A stretch of DNA of 64,000 nt from Mycoavidus cysteinexigens (GCF_003966915.1 NZ_AP018150.1:558001-622000); one strand, 5' to 3'; positions 39,810 through 49,113 are shown, counted from the stretch's first letter. The notes: generated by a model not told the origin, from the sequence alone. Numbers and translations are program-made.

Positions 39810-40610
39810 ATGCAAGTCAGCCTGCGCATTGCGCGCTTAATCTTCCATTTTCTGCGCGGCATAGCGCTTGCCGTTTTGGTTTTTCCGCGCGTGGAGCGGG
39901 CGCTTCAACAATCGATGGTGCGTGATTGGTCGCGGCGCTTACTTGAGATATGCGGGGTTAAGTTGGTGGTGCATCAGTCGGGCGAAGTGCTGGAGCACAG
40001 CGTAATGCTTGTGGGCAATCACGTGTCATGGCTAGATATTTATGTGATTAATGCTTGGCGGCCAGTCTCTTTTGTGGCTAAAGCGGAAGTTCAGAAATGG
40101 CCGATCGTGGGCTGGCTAGCGAAAACCATCGGTACGGTTTTTATTCGGCGCGATAAGCGTAGCGATGCACTACGGATTGTGCATCAGTTAGCCGATGCGT
40201 TAAAAAGCGGCGAAAGAATTTGTATTTTTCCAGAAGGGACGACTTCCGACGGCGCTCAGCTATTGCCATTTCATGCGAATTTATTGCAAGCGCCGATAGC
40301 CGCGATGGCTGCAGTGCAACCCATCTGTTTAATGTATGAAAACGCACAAGGCCGGCAGTCGCTTGCGCCCGCTTATATTGGTGAGGTTTCATTAGGTGCT
40401 TCGCTCATATCGATTTTGCGGGCTGCGCCGCTCACCGCCCATTTGTATATTACGGCTCCGCTGGGAGCTTGTGATGACCGACGCGAGCTGGCGCGGTGCG
40501 CGCAAGGGGCGGTGCATCGTGCGCTGCAGCTTTTGCAACAACGGTTAGAGCAGTCGCCTGAAGCTGCGGTTGTCGTCAATGCGCAGGTGAGCGGGGTTGA
40601 GCTGAATTAA
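39810..40610 (+). CDS. plsC: 1-acyl-sn-glycerol-3-phosphate acyltransferase
   Basis: This encodes 266 residues. It adds the second acyl chain to lysophosphatidic acid, giving phosphatidic acid at the inner membrane. The catalytic NHVSWLDIY (H-x4-D) and the substrate motif FPEGTTSDG are intact. A hydrophobic N-terminal segment (LIFHFLRGIALAVLVF) anchors it. It follows pyrC' by about 60 bases and ends 8 bases from the convergent apaH gene. Confidence 0.93.
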   Translation: MQVSLRIARLIFHFLRGIALAVLVFPRVERALQQSMVRDWSRRLLEICGVKLVVHQSGEVLEHSVMLVGNHVSWLDIYVINAWRPVSFVAKAEVQKWPIVGWLAKTIGTVFIRRDKRSDALRIVHQLADALKSGERICIFPEGTTSDGAQLLPFHANLLQAPIAAMAAVQPICLMYENAQGRQSLAPAYIGEVSLGASLISILRAAPLTAHLYITAPLGACDDRRELARCAQGAVHRALQLLQQRLEQSPEAAVVVNAQVSGVELN

Positions 40611-40618
40611 GCGGCGCG

Positions 40619-41458
40619 CTATTCCGTCGGGCAGGTAACCTGGATCAGCTTGCGCTGACTTGGCTCAGGATCGAGGGTGAGGGCTGAGAGTTGTTTGCCC
40701 CAGACGCAACCACTATCCAATGCGCACAACTTATCGCGCAGCAAGAGGCCGAGTGCAGCCCAATGCCCGAACACAATGGTGAGCTCGGCAGTGCGTCGAT
40801 CGGGCGCATCGAACCACGGCAGATACCCAGGTGGTGCTGTGTCTGGCCCGCCTTTAGCATTAAATTCTAGCTCTCCCTCTGGATTACAAAAACGGATATG
40901 CGTTAGCGTATGAGCCGTGATGCGCAGACGTTCATCACGGGTTAACCCAGGATGCCAACGCGTTAACCTAGGTAAGCTAAGTTGCGCTATACAGTCTCGC
41001 CAAGCGGGCCCGCGTAGAGCTTGCTCTAGCTCGTGTGCCAGCTCCAGGGTCAGGGTTAGATCCCACTGCGGCAGCACTCCGGCGTGCACCATCAGCATGC
41101 CGTTTTGATAATGCGTCAGCGGCCGGTGGCGCAGCCAGTCGATTAAATCGGCGGCATCAGGCGCCGCGAGGATCTCATTGATAGTGTCGCCCTTACGGAT
41201 ACGTTGCACGCCTGCGGCCACGGCCAGCAAATGCAACTCATGGTTGCCCAGTACCATGACTGCCCGTTGACCGAAGTCAATAACATCGTGCAAGCAAGCC
41301 AGGGAATGAGGTCCGCGGTTAATCAAATCACCCGCAAACCAAAGCGGTGTATTTGGCGTTGGCGCTGCCTTTGCAAGCAAAGCGCGAAAAGCCCCATGAC
41401 AGCCTTGTAGGTCACCAAAAGCAAGCGGCGGGGGGGCGGAGGAGTGATTAATGTTCAT
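40619..41458 (-). CDS. apaH: Bis(5'-nucleosyl)-tetraphosphatase, symmetrical
   Basis: This encodes 279 residues from the ATG at 41458, which places the conserved LAFGDLQGCHGAF near the N-terminus. A start at 41587 would add 43 unconserved residues. ApaH splits Ap4A into two ADP and also removes Np4 caps from RNA. The phosphoesterase motifs are present: GDLQGC, GDLINRGPHS, MVLGNHELH. VHAGVLPQWD is also conserved. Confidence 0.92.
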   Translation of the reverse strand: MNINHSSAPPPLAFGDLQGCHGAFRALLAKAAPTPNTPLWFAGDLINRGPHSLACLHDVIDFGQRAVMVLGNHELHLLAVAAGVQRIRKGDTINEILAAPDAADLIDWLRHRPLTHYQNGMLMVHAGVLPQWDLTLTLELAHELEQALRGPAWRDCIAQLSLPRLTRWHPGLTRDERLRITAHTLTHIRFCNPEGELEFNAKGGPDTAPPGYLPWFDAPDRRTAELTIVFGHWAALGLLLRDKLCALDSGCVWGKQLSALTLDPEPSQRKLIQVTCPTE

Positions 41459-41667
41459 CTTAAAATTGAGAATAGCTGGTGTCTCTGATGAAAAGAGGGG
41501 CTTGAATGGGGTGCCATCATTTGAAAAAATCGCTAAGTTTACTCCTGCTGCGCTCGCAAAGGATTTAAGGGGGGTCGTTTGCGTCAAAGGAGGGGTGATT
41601 ATATAGGGTCAGGGCAATCACACAAATCATAGCTTCTTCTATTTCTCGGCAGGATGTGTATGAATCA

Positions 41668-42269
41668 CTATATCAGTAGCACAGATTTTGCGTCATCGGT
41701 CATCTCTGCTTCGATCAATGCTCCAAGGCGTTGTCGCTCTGCGATCAACGTCTTGCTGATGATAGCCTGAAATGTGGTATTACCCTGGTCGTACGATGCG
41801 TTGCTGATTTAGCCAGATGACCAGCTCAGTGAGCATAAATGTTGGGGTAACATCTAGCCGCGCTAATTGCTCGGCGCGCTGTATGAGCGATGGACTATCT
41901 TGTTTCGTCCAAAGACGGTAGCCAAATAGGAAGAGAATCTTGCGGCGTTGGGCGTAATGCTCGTTAAGCCGAATAGGTCTGGGAGCAAAGGCTCCCCGCT
42001 CCGGGAAATAACGCTCATACAGGTAGTCCGTATCTTCTGGCGGCAATTCTGTGAGTGTAAAAAATGCCTGCTTGGCCCTGAAGTAGCCGATCTGTAGCCA
42101 AGCGCAAGATCTGTTCGGGCAATCCTTTGCGCCTTTGCGCGATGGCCAGTTCGTCAGAGGTGAAAGAGAAATATTCGGCACGCTGGAAATCATCGAACCC
42201 GGGCCGATCGTAGAGCGCGTGTCGCTCAGCCTCGGGCAACAGAGTGAGATGATTATTGTGAGCGCGCAT
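41668..42269 (-). pseudogene. Tn3-family transposase, N-terminal fragment with frameshifts
   Basis: Three consecutive frames together give the N-terminal region of a TnpA. They read LPEAERHALYDRPG and FSFTSDELAIAQRRKGLPEQ (42269-42100), then YAQRRKILFLFGYRLWTKQD and FMLTELVIWLNQQRIVRPG (to about 41790), then FQAIISKTLIAERQRLGALI to a stop at 41668. This is the DUF4158 region that begins Tn3-type transposases, about 200 of nearly 1000 residues. The rest, including the catalytic DDE part, is missing. It marks an old transposon at the left edge of the accessory region. Confidence 0.72.
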
Positions 42270-42975
42270 CTGGCGGGCACAGGTAATCGGGATGACCCTA
42301 TTATTCTAAAGCGTGCTGGACAAATCATCAGTATTGTCCTGTTATTAACTCTATCTGATCGCTTTCCCCCACCATACTCATTTATAAAAATCTCGTGTAA
42401 GCCATGAATTTATATAACTTTCAAAAATTTCTGCGCTTCCAGCTTACAACCCCAATTCTGTATTGGAGTTGAGAATTTGCTTCAGAGTCAATGTAAGCTG
42501 AAATGCGATGTCGAAAATGAAACTTTCAATTTGACTTGTTTGAGATTGGAATTGTAGATGGAAAATAATATGATTTGCGATCTCTTATTTTTAATGCTTT
42601 ACGCAGATCTTGGGTAATGAAATCTAATGGGATATCTGAGCAAAAATATGAAGAAGAAATGAAAATGGTGGAAATTCAGGCTGATGAGGGATTGCATAAC
42701 TTATGTGTGAACGCTACCATAAAAGAGAGAGATTTACTAGCTTTGCTTTTGCCTCAGGCGAATCTGTAAAAGAAGCATTCTGCTCGTGCAATTATTATGT
42801 ATGATAATTAAATTATTGAAAAAGTATTTTTAGAAAATAAATTTTAATAAAAATTTGTAAATATAATTATCCTGACTATACTAAGGTAGTTGCTTTTTCT
42901 ATGAATAAATAATTTTCTCCTGAGAGAAGTTGCTAATTGGTATTTTTTCTAATTTTTTAGTTTAAAGAGATCACA
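42270..42975. other. AT-rich gap with one doubtful small frame
   Basis: No supported gene. A frame at 42575-42769 (64 codons; the part from about 42614 reads MKSNGISEQKYEEEMKMVEI, then GLHNLCVNATIKERDLLALL) is charged and AT-rich and might be the 3' end of a lost gene. The last 200 bases are extremely AT-rich and could hold a promoter for the small gene at 42976. Confidence 0.35.
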
Positions 42976-43149
42976 ATGGGCGTTGTAGAAAGTACTTTAC
43001 GTGAAGTAGAAGAAGTGACAATAAGACCCTTAGGGCAAGTTGCGCGTACGGTAGAAAAAGACGCGAAAGATCTTGTAGAAAAAGCCGCATTGATGACAAG
43101 ACGGACCTTGGATATATATAAGTCAGACAGGAATCGACCATGGTCCTGA
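42976..43149 (+). pseudogene. Truncated gene interrupted by an insertion sequence
   Basis: This encodes 57 residues from an ATG preceded by AAAGAGA. The sequence is helical and charged: MGVVESTLREVEEVTIRPLG, then VARTVEKDAKDLVEKAALMT and RRTLDIYKSD, after which it stops. In the next frame, the sequence goes on as IDHGPDHGADEAAAALK before a stop at the edge of the transposase remnant, so a frameshift plus the insertion probably ended a longer gene. It looks like the N-terminus of a real protein, not recognised. It lies directly upstream of the paralog array and may once have been part of it. Confidence 0.45.
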
Positions 43150-43179
43150 TCATGGTGCAGATGAGGCTGCTGCAGCCCT

Positions 43180-44201
43180 CAAATAGAGGTCGGCCAGCGA
43201 CACTGCCGCGGCTCATAGCGGGCTTACTGTATTTACAATACGCGTTTGATTTGTCAGATGAAGAAGTAGTGATTGGTTGGGTGGAAAACCCTTATGAGCA
43301 ATACTTCGCCGGAGAGAGGTACCTTCAAACAGAGGTGCCGAGAGACGTATTGAGTCTGACGCGTTGGCATAAACGACTTGGTGAAGCTGGGGTAGAAGAG
43401 TTATTAGCAGAGACGATTGAAGCGGCTAAACGCAGAGTGATTAAAGCGTCGAGCGCAAAACGCGTGATCGTTGATACCACGGCGATGGAAACGGCGGTAG
43501 CGCCCCCAACCGATTCTCGTTTGCTTGAGCGGTGCCGAGTCCATCTGGTGAAAGCCGCCGATCACTTTGGTTTAAAGGTGAGGCAGAACTACAACCGAAT
43601 CGCAGGTCGCCTATCAAGTCAGATCGGTCGTTATGCACACGCGCATTTCAAAAGAATGAAACATGCGTTACGTACATTGCATTCGCGTGTGGGCCGTGTG
43701 ATGCGGGATGTTGAGAGGCAAGTCGAATCATTCGCTGAGCAAAGCCGGAATACCTTACGAGAGTTGTTAGATCGCACGAAACGAATCCTTGGACAAAAGT
43801 CGAAAGACAAAAACAAACTCTATGCGCTGCATGCACCAGAAGTGGAGTGCATCGCCAAAGGTAAAGCAGGTAAACCTTACGAGTTTGGTGTCAAGGTATC
43901 GATTCCCAGGACACATAAAGAAGGTCTGGTGATAGGCGCACGCGCGATGCCAGGCAATCCTTACGATGGGCATACACTGGCTGAAGCCCTCGAACAGGCG
44001 GCAATCTTAAGCGATGTGACGCCAGAGGTCGCGATTGTGGATCGGGGTTACAAAGGTGTTGCAATTGACGGGATAAAAATCTATCACCCCGGCTTACGCC
44101 GAGTAATCTCCCGCACACTACGCACCATCATCAAGTGACACTCTGTTCTGCTGCTTCCATTTACAGATGATTTTTTGAAAAACGATTTGTTCGGCACCGA
44201 C
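43180..44201 (+). mobile_element. Damaged IS5-like element (5' truncation, internal deletion)
   Basis: It is related to the element in rpoS. The transposase is readable from [20 protein letters not shown] (about 43180) to RRVISRTLRTIIK (44135), with the first two catalytic aspartates ([20 protein letters not shown]). Then a deletion of roughly 200 bases removes the region with the catalytic glutamate and jumps to the tail (CSAASIYR in the intact tail copies). The right inverted repeat is intact and ends at 44201 (complement GTCGGTGCCGAACAAATCGT). It cannot transpose alone. Its end lies five bases before the next gene's ATG. Confidence 0.82.
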
Positions 44202-44206
44202 TAAAT

Positions 44207-45700
44207 ATGACAACAAACCCATTAATACCGGATTTAAAAGAACGATTAAAGTCCATGATAATAGGCTTTATAAAAGAGCATAAAGATGAAGATACTTATA
44301 AATATAAAATTTTTTCTAAATTCGAATATTTGGCCTGTAGATGGGATGGTGAAATTTTTAAGGTTAACGACAAGTCAGGCAAAATTAAATATTATAACTA
44401 TCACGACGAAATTAACCCATTGAAAGGTGTTGATGCAGCAATAAACCAACTAAAAGATGGGGATATTTTAAACTGGAAACAGTTAAATGCGCTATTTAGC
44501 GGATGCGAAAGAAAGGAGCTCATCTATTCTAATATAAAAAAAGAATACTATTACGAGGATAGGGAATATCACAATATTTATCCGCCGTTAGAAGATCCAG
44601 ATTTTCTAGATGAAATCTTGCAAAAAGCAATATATGAATTGGAGGGCAGTCATATAGTCCGTAATTTGATCAGGCTTGACAAGGTTATTGGTTGCGATTT
44701 AGATAGTTTTGCTTTTACTGGGTTGGAAAAAGACGCAGAAATTCCAATAAAGGTACTCGTATTTATTTCTAAGGAAGAAAAGTACTCTTATGGTATGCAA
44801 TTTGGTATTGCGCCAGACTATATCAATCATGCTCTTCAGAAAATCAACGCGACACGTAGATATTATAAAGATGAAGGGTATTATAAAAATAAAAAGTCCG
44901 ATTTTTTTAAATTTGATAATAGTTTAATGCAGATTGGTTATTACACAATTAAAATGAAAGAAGATTGCTATTTATCTGATGAATTTGTAGGAAGTTTATC
45001 TAATTTTATCTATGACGATGATACGCATATTCTTGAAATTGAAACTAAGCAAAATAAAGGTTGGATTGAAGAAGAAGTGGCCACTGCATTTTTAATGAAT
45101 TCTGAATTATATGACAAAGAGACTATGTATGCAGTACAAAACCACTTTTACGATAATTGCGCCAAAGGCTTAAAAATATATAAAATCCCACAACCTCCAT
45201 TCGATTGGGCGCTTCATCTGAAAAAAATAAAGGCAAAGCTAGCCCAATTCAAAGAAGCGGGGGTGCGGATAGAAAAGTGGCGTGATATACGGGAATATAT
45301 CCTCTTTACCAAATACGATATCTCTTTTGAATACTCACCAGATCATTATTTAGAAATTTATGGAACTCAAGAGGCGCTCGCGCTATTTTTTTTACCGCGA
45401 ACGAATGAAGAATTAGTCGGGTTTGAAATGGTCTGCGATTGCTTGGATGAAAAAGATGTACACATCGTTGATCATTTTTACCCTGAAATCGGTGAAGGAC
45501 TCTTTGCGGCAATTTATGCTCACCATTTTGGTTCTGTAAAAAACCGTATTGAAACGAATATCCACCTTACATTCTGCTATTTGACGGAACAACCGTATCT
45601 AGTTTGTGAACAGGTACCCGTTGATATCACCAAACAATCGCCAGACGGCACGCCAAGATATCCCAATGGATCAGGTGGTGGAAAAGGGGCGGTGGAATAG
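44207..45700 (+). CDS. Paralog array gene 1, unknown family, chimeric C-terminus
   Basis: This encodes 497 residues. Residues 1-459 match the two following genes closely: LKERLKSMIIGFIKEHKDED, YKYKIFSKFEYLACRWDG, LEDPDFLDEILQKAIYELEG, VATAFLMNSELYDKETMYAV, EALALFFLPRTNEELVGFEM, FAAIYAHHFGSVKNRIETN. It has no signal peptide or membrane segment, and I recognise no domain. The last 38 residues differ: CEQVPVDITKQSPDGTPR and a Gly-rich end match the hinge of the giant ankyrin protein (CKQVPTDITKQSPDGTPR). The gene therefore looks like an N-domain joined to a giant-type hinge and then cut by a frameshift. There is no Shine-Dalgarno: the insertion sequence ends five bases before the ATG. Strongly AT-rich. 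Confidence 0.75.
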   Translation: MTTNPLIPDLKERLKSMIIGFIKEHKDEDTYKYKIFSKFEYLACRWDGEIFKVNDKSGKIKYYNYHDEINPLKGVDAAINQLKDGDILNWKQLNALFSGCERKELIYSNIKKEYYYEDREYHNIYPPLEDPDFLDEILQKAIYELEGSHIVRNLIRLDKVIGCDLDSFAFTGLEKDAEIPIKVLVFISKEEKYSYGMQFGIAPDYINHALQKINATRRYYKDEGYYKNKKSDFFKFDNSLMQIGYYTIKMKEDCYLSDEFVGSLSNFIYDDDTHILEIETKQNKGWIEEEVATAFLMNSELYDKETMYAVQNHFYDNCAKGLKIYKIPQPPFDWALHLKKIKAKLAQFKEAGVRIEKWRDIREYILFTKYDISFEYSPDHYLEIYGTQEALALFFLPRTNEELVGFEMVCDCLDEKDVHIVDHFYPEIGEGLFAAIYAHHFGSVKNRIETNIHLTFCYLTEQPYLVCEQVPVDITKQSPDGTPRYPNGSGGGKGAVE

Positions 45701-45857
45701 CGGCGACGCAAGATCGGCTGGCAGTGGTGGAGGGAATTTACCGCTGACAGCGGTGCAGAATTCTCTGCGGCAATTTATGCCCACCATTTTGGTTCTGTAG
45801 AAAACCATATTGAAGTGAATATCAACCTTACATTCTGCTATTTGATGGGATGAATTG
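45701..45857 (+). other. Frameshifted Gly-rich hinge and extra copy of the paralog 3' end
   Basis: After the stop of array gene 1, a Gly-rich frame continues one frame over (NSGDARSAGSGGGNLPLTAV), as if the hinge had lost a base. From 45762 to 45853 the sequence matches the last 30 codons of the paralogs (AAIYAHHFGSVENHIEVNIN...CYLMG, TGA). This is a recombination joint between a paralog and a giant-type gene. Confidence 0.65.
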
Positions 45858-45965
45858 ATGAACATACAGCAAAACTATAATCCTTGCTTTTTGAGCCGTC
45901 CGCCACAAAAAGCGGTCAGTGAAAACAATCAAGTTCCTTATTCGCCTTTGTGGCGCTGGGCATAA
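45858..45965 (+). pseudogene. Truncated copy of the 5' end of the giant gene (copy 1)
   Basis: This encodes 35 residues, starting MNIQQNYNPCFLSRPPQKAV and continuing as the giant protein does through NNQVPYS. There the sequence changes abruptly into the tail of the insertion sequence and soon stops. The same joint occurs 1628 bases downstream. If translated, it is a short leader peptide, but it is more likely a duplication scar. Confidence 0.7.
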
Positions 45966-46096
45966 TTTGCGTATGATCCTTAGAGAGCTTCGGCTTTTAC
46001 CTCCTTTTATTTTGCTTATTTTTGGCTTCACGACGCTCTGTTCTGCTGCTTCCATTTACAGATGATTTTTTGAAAAACGCTTTGTTCAGCACCGAC
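45946..46096 (+). repeat. Insertion-sequence tail fragment (copy 1)
   Basis: These 151 bases hold the 3' end of the IS5-like transposase gene ([18 protein letters not shown]..., ending CSAASIYR) and the right terminal repeat ending at 46096. The next gene's ATG follows after five bases. It is nearly identical to 47574-47724. Confidence 0.85.
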
Positions 46097-46101
46097 TAAA
46101 T

Positions 46102-47481
46102 ATGACTGCAAAACCATTAATGCCGGATTTAAAAGAACGATTAAAAGACATGATAATAGGATTTATAAAAGAGCATAAAGATGAAGATACTTATAAATAT
46201 AGAATTTTATCTAAATTTGAATATTTAACCCGTGGAGTGGGTGGCCCAATTTGTAAGGTAACCGATCAGTCAGGAAAAATTAAATATTATCACTATTTCA
46301 GAGAAGTTGAGCCATTAAAGGGGGTTGGTGCAGCAGTAAACAAATTAAAAGATGGTGACATTTTAAGTTGGAAACAGTTAAATGCGCTATTTAGTGGATG
46401 CAAAAGGAAAGAGTTCATCTATTCTAATATAAAAAAAGAATATTATTATGAGGATATGGAATATCACCATATTTATCCGTCATTAGAAGATCCGGATTTT
46501 CTAGATGAAATCTTGCAAAAAGCAGTATATGAATTGGAGGGCAGTCATATAGTCCGTAACTTGATCAGGCTTGACAAGGTTATTGGTTGCGATTTGGCTA
46601 GGTTTTCTTTTACTGGGTTGGAAAAAGGTGCAGAAATTCCAATAAAGGTACTCGTATTTATTCCTAATGAAGAAGAATACTCTTATAGTATGAAATTTAG
46701 TATTGCGCCAGACTATATTAATCATGCTCTTCAGAAAATTAAAGCGACACGTAGATATTATAAAGATGAAGGGTATTATAAAAATAAGAAGACAGTTTCA
46801 TTTAAATTTGATAATAGTTTAATGCAGATTGGTTGTTACGAAATTAACATGAAAAAAGATTGCTATTTATCCGATGAATTTGTAGACAGTTTGTCTCACT
46901 TTATCTATGGCGCTGATACGCATATTCTTGAAATTGAAACTAAGAAAAATAAGAGTCGGATTGAAGAGGAAGTAGCCACTGCATTTCTAATGAATTCTGA
47001 ATTGTATGATAAAGAGACTATGTATGCATTCTTTAACCATTATTACGATAATTGCGCAAAAGGCTTAAAAATATATAAAATCCCACAACCTCCATTCGAT
47101 TGGACGCTTCACCTGAAAAAAATAAAGGCAAAGCTAGCCCAATTTAAAGAGGCGGGGATGTGTATAGAAAATCATATAAAGGAATATACCCTCTTTACCA
47201 AATACGATATCTCTTTTGAATACTCACCAGATAATTATTTTGAAATTTATGGAACTCAAGAAGCCCTCGCGCTATTTTTTTTACCGCGAACGAATGAAGA
47301 ATTAGTAGGGTTTGAAATGGTCTGTGATTGCTTAGACGAGAAAAATGTACACATCGTTGATCATTTTTACCCTGAAGTCGGTGAAGGTCTCTTTGCGGCA
47401 ATTTATGCCCACCATTTTGGTTCTGTAAAAAACCGTATTGAAACGAATATCGACCTTACATTCTGCTATTTGATGGAGTGA
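46102..47481 (+). CDS. Paralog array gene 2, unknown family
   Basis: This encodes 459 residues, the same length as gene 3 and colinear with residues 1-459 of gene 1. The sequence is rich in Lys, Glu, Tyr and Ile, with conserved patches KEYYYEDMEYHHIYPSLEDP, SHIVRNLIRLDKVIGCDL, PDYINHALQKIKATRRYYKD and IPQPPFDWTLHLKKIKAKLA. No domain, signal or membrane segment is recognised. Differences between the copies are scattered and many are conservative, so the copies seem to have been kept as proteins. Alternatives include a paralogous effector family, or immunity/antitoxin proteins for the large downstream protein. No evidence decides. No Shine-Dalgarno lies before the ATG. Confidence 0.78.
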   Translation: MTAKPLMPDLKERLKDMIIGFIKEHKDEDTYKYRILSKFEYLTRGVGGPICKVTDQSGKIKYYHYFREVEPLKGVGAAVNKLKDGDILSWKQLNALFSGCKRKEFIYSNIKKEYYYEDMEYHHIYPSLEDPDFLDEILQKAVYELEGSHIVRNLIRLDKVIGCDLARFSFTGLEKGAEIPIKVLVFIPNEEEYSYSMKFSIAPDYINHALQKIKATRRYYKDEGYYKNKKTVSFKFDNSLMQIGCYEINMKKDCYLSDEFVDSLSHFIYGADTHILEIETKKNKSRIEEEVATAFLMNSELYDKETMYAFFNHYYDNCAKGLKIYKIPQPPFDWTLHLKKIKAKLAQFKEAGMCIENHIKEYTLFTKYDISFEYSPDNYFEIYGTQEALALFFLPRTNEELVGFEMVCDCLDEKNVHIVDHFYPEVGEGLFAAIYAHHFGSVKNRIETNIDLTFCYLME

Positions 47482-47485
47482 ATTG

Positions 47486-47593
47486 ATGAACATACAGCCA
47501 AACTATAATCCTTGCTTTTTGAGCCGTCCGCCACAAAAAGTGGTCAGTGAAAACAATCAAGTCCCTTATTCGCCTTTGTGGCGCTGGGCATAA
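47486..47593 (+). pseudogene. Truncated copy of the 5' end of the giant gene (copy 2)
   Basis: This encodes 35 residues, the same truncated leader as at 45858 (MNIQPNYNPCFLSRPPQKVV), with the same joint to the insertion-sequence tail. Its offset from copy 1 is exactly 1628 bases, the period of the tandem duplication. Confidence 0.7.
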
Positions 47594-47724
47594 TTTGCGT
47601 ATGATCCTCAGAGAGCTTCGGCTTTTATCTCCTTTTATTTTGCTTATTTTTGGCTTAACGACGCTCTGTTCTGCTGCTTCCATTTACAGATGATTTTTTG
47701 AAAAACGATTTGTTCAAAATCGAC
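47574..47724 (+). repeat. Insertion-sequence tail fragment (copy 2)
   Basis: These 151 bases correspond to 45946-46096 and end with the right terminal repeat at 47724, five bases before the ATG of array gene 3. The terminal repeat has diverged slightly (TTGTTCAAAATCGAC against TTGTTCAGCACCGAC). Confidence 0.85.
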
Positions 47725-47729
47725 TAAAT

Positions 47730-49109
47730 ATGACGACAAACCCATTAATACCAAATTTAAAAGAGCGATTGAAATCCATGATAGTGAGCTTTATAAAAGA
47801 GCATAAAAATGAAGATACTTATAAATATAGAATATTATCTAAATTCGAATATTTAGCCTGTAGATGGGATGGTGCAATTTTTAAAGTTATCGACAAATCA
47901 GGGAAAATTAAATATTACCACTATCACAAAGAAATTAAGCCATTGAAGGGCGTTGAGACAGTAATAAACCAATTGAAAGATGGTGATATTTTAAATTGGA
48001 AACAGTTAAGTGTGATATTTGGTGGATTCGAAAGAAAAGAGCTCATTTATACTAATATAAAAAAAGAATACTATTATGAGGATAGGGAATATCATAATAT
48101 TTATCCGCCATTAGAAGATCCGGATTTTCTAGATGAAATTTTGCAAAAAGCAATCTATGAATTGGAGGGTAGTCATATCATTCGTAACTTGATCAGGCTT
48201 GACAAGATTATTGGTTGTGATTTGGCTCGTTTTTCTTTTACTGGATTGGAAAAAGGTGCAGAAATTCCAATAAAGGTACTCGTATTTATTCCTAAAGAAG
48301 GAAAGTATCCTTATGGTATGAGATTTAGTATTGCACCAGACTATATCAATCATGCTCTTCATAAAATTAAAGCGAAACGTAGATATTATAAAGATGAGGG
48401 ATATTATAAAAATAAAAAATCCGCCTCATTTATATTTGATAATAGTTTAATGCAGGTTGATTATTACAGAATTAACATGAGAAAAGATTGTTATTTATCC
48501 GATGAATTTGTAAATAGTTTGTCTCAATTTATCTATGACGATGATACGCATATTCTTGAAATTGAAACTAAGCAAAATAAAGATTGGATTGAAGAAGAAG
48601 TGGCCACTGCATTTCTAATGAATTCTGAATTGTATGATAAGGAGACTATGTATGCAGTAAAAAACCATTTTTATGATAATTGCACCAAAGGCTTAAAAAT
48701 ATATAAAATCCCACAACCTCCATTCGATTGGACGCTTCACCTGAAAAAAATAAAGGCAAAGCTAGCCCAATTCAAAGAAGCGGGGGTACATATAGAAAAT
48801 AATATAAAAAAATACATCCTTTTTACTAAATATGATATCTCTTTTGAATACTCCCCAGATAATTATTTAGAGATTTATGGAACTCAAGAGGCGCTCGCGC
48901 TATTTTTTTTACCACGAACGAACGAAGAATTAGTAGGGTTTGAAATGGTCTGTGATTACTTGGATGAAAAAGATGTACACATCGTTGATCACTTTTACCC
49001 TGAAATCGGTGAAGGACTCTTTGCAGCAATTTATGCTCACCATTTTGGTTCTGTAAAAAACCGTATTGAAACAAATATCGACCTTACATTCTGCTATTTG
49101 ATGGGATGA
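47730..49109 (+). CDS. Paralog array gene 3, unknown family
   Basis: This encodes 459 residues, the third member of the family. It shares MTTNPLIPNLKERLKSMIVS, the KEYYYEDREYHNIYPPLEDP patch, VATAFLMNSELYDKETMYAV and the C-terminal FAAIYAHHFGSVKNRIETN with the others. Its stop is only four bases before the ATG of the giant gene, so the two are likely translated from one message. This intact junction is probably the ancestral arrangement from which the other units were copied. Function unknown. Confidence 0.8.
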   Translation: MTTNPLIPNLKERLKSMIVSFIKEHKNEDTYKYRILSKFEYLACRWDGAIFKVIDKSGKIKYYHYHKEIKPLKGVETVINQLKDGDILNWKQLSVIFGGFERKELIYTNIKKEYYYEDREYHNIYPPLEDPDFLDEILQKAIYELEGSHIIRNLIRLDKIIGCDLARFSFTGLEKGAEIPIKVLVFIPKEGKYPYGMRFSIAPDYINHALHKIKAKRRYYKDEGYYKNKKSASFIFDNSLMQVDYYRINMRKDCYLSDEFVNSLSQFIYDDDTHILEIETKQNKDWIEEEVATAFLMNSELYDKETMYAVKNHFYDNCTKGLKIYKIPQPPFDWTLHLKKIKAKLAQFKEAGVHIENNIKKYILFTKYDISFEYSPDNYLEIYGTQEALALFFLPRTNEELVGFEMVCDYLDEKDVHIVDHFYPEIGEGLFAAIYAHHFGSVKNRIETNIDLTFCYLMG

Positions 49110-49113
49110 ATTG

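Noticed and set aside
45606-45800. 64-codon frame overlapping the end of array gene 1 as a separate gene
   Set aside because: It reads the hinge DNA partly in a wrong frame; it is better explained as a frameshifted remainder of a Gly-rich hinge.
44207-49109. Repeated sequence considered as CRISPR or simple satellite
   Set aside because: The period is 1628 bases and consists of full genes; there are no short repeats with spacers anywhere in the window.
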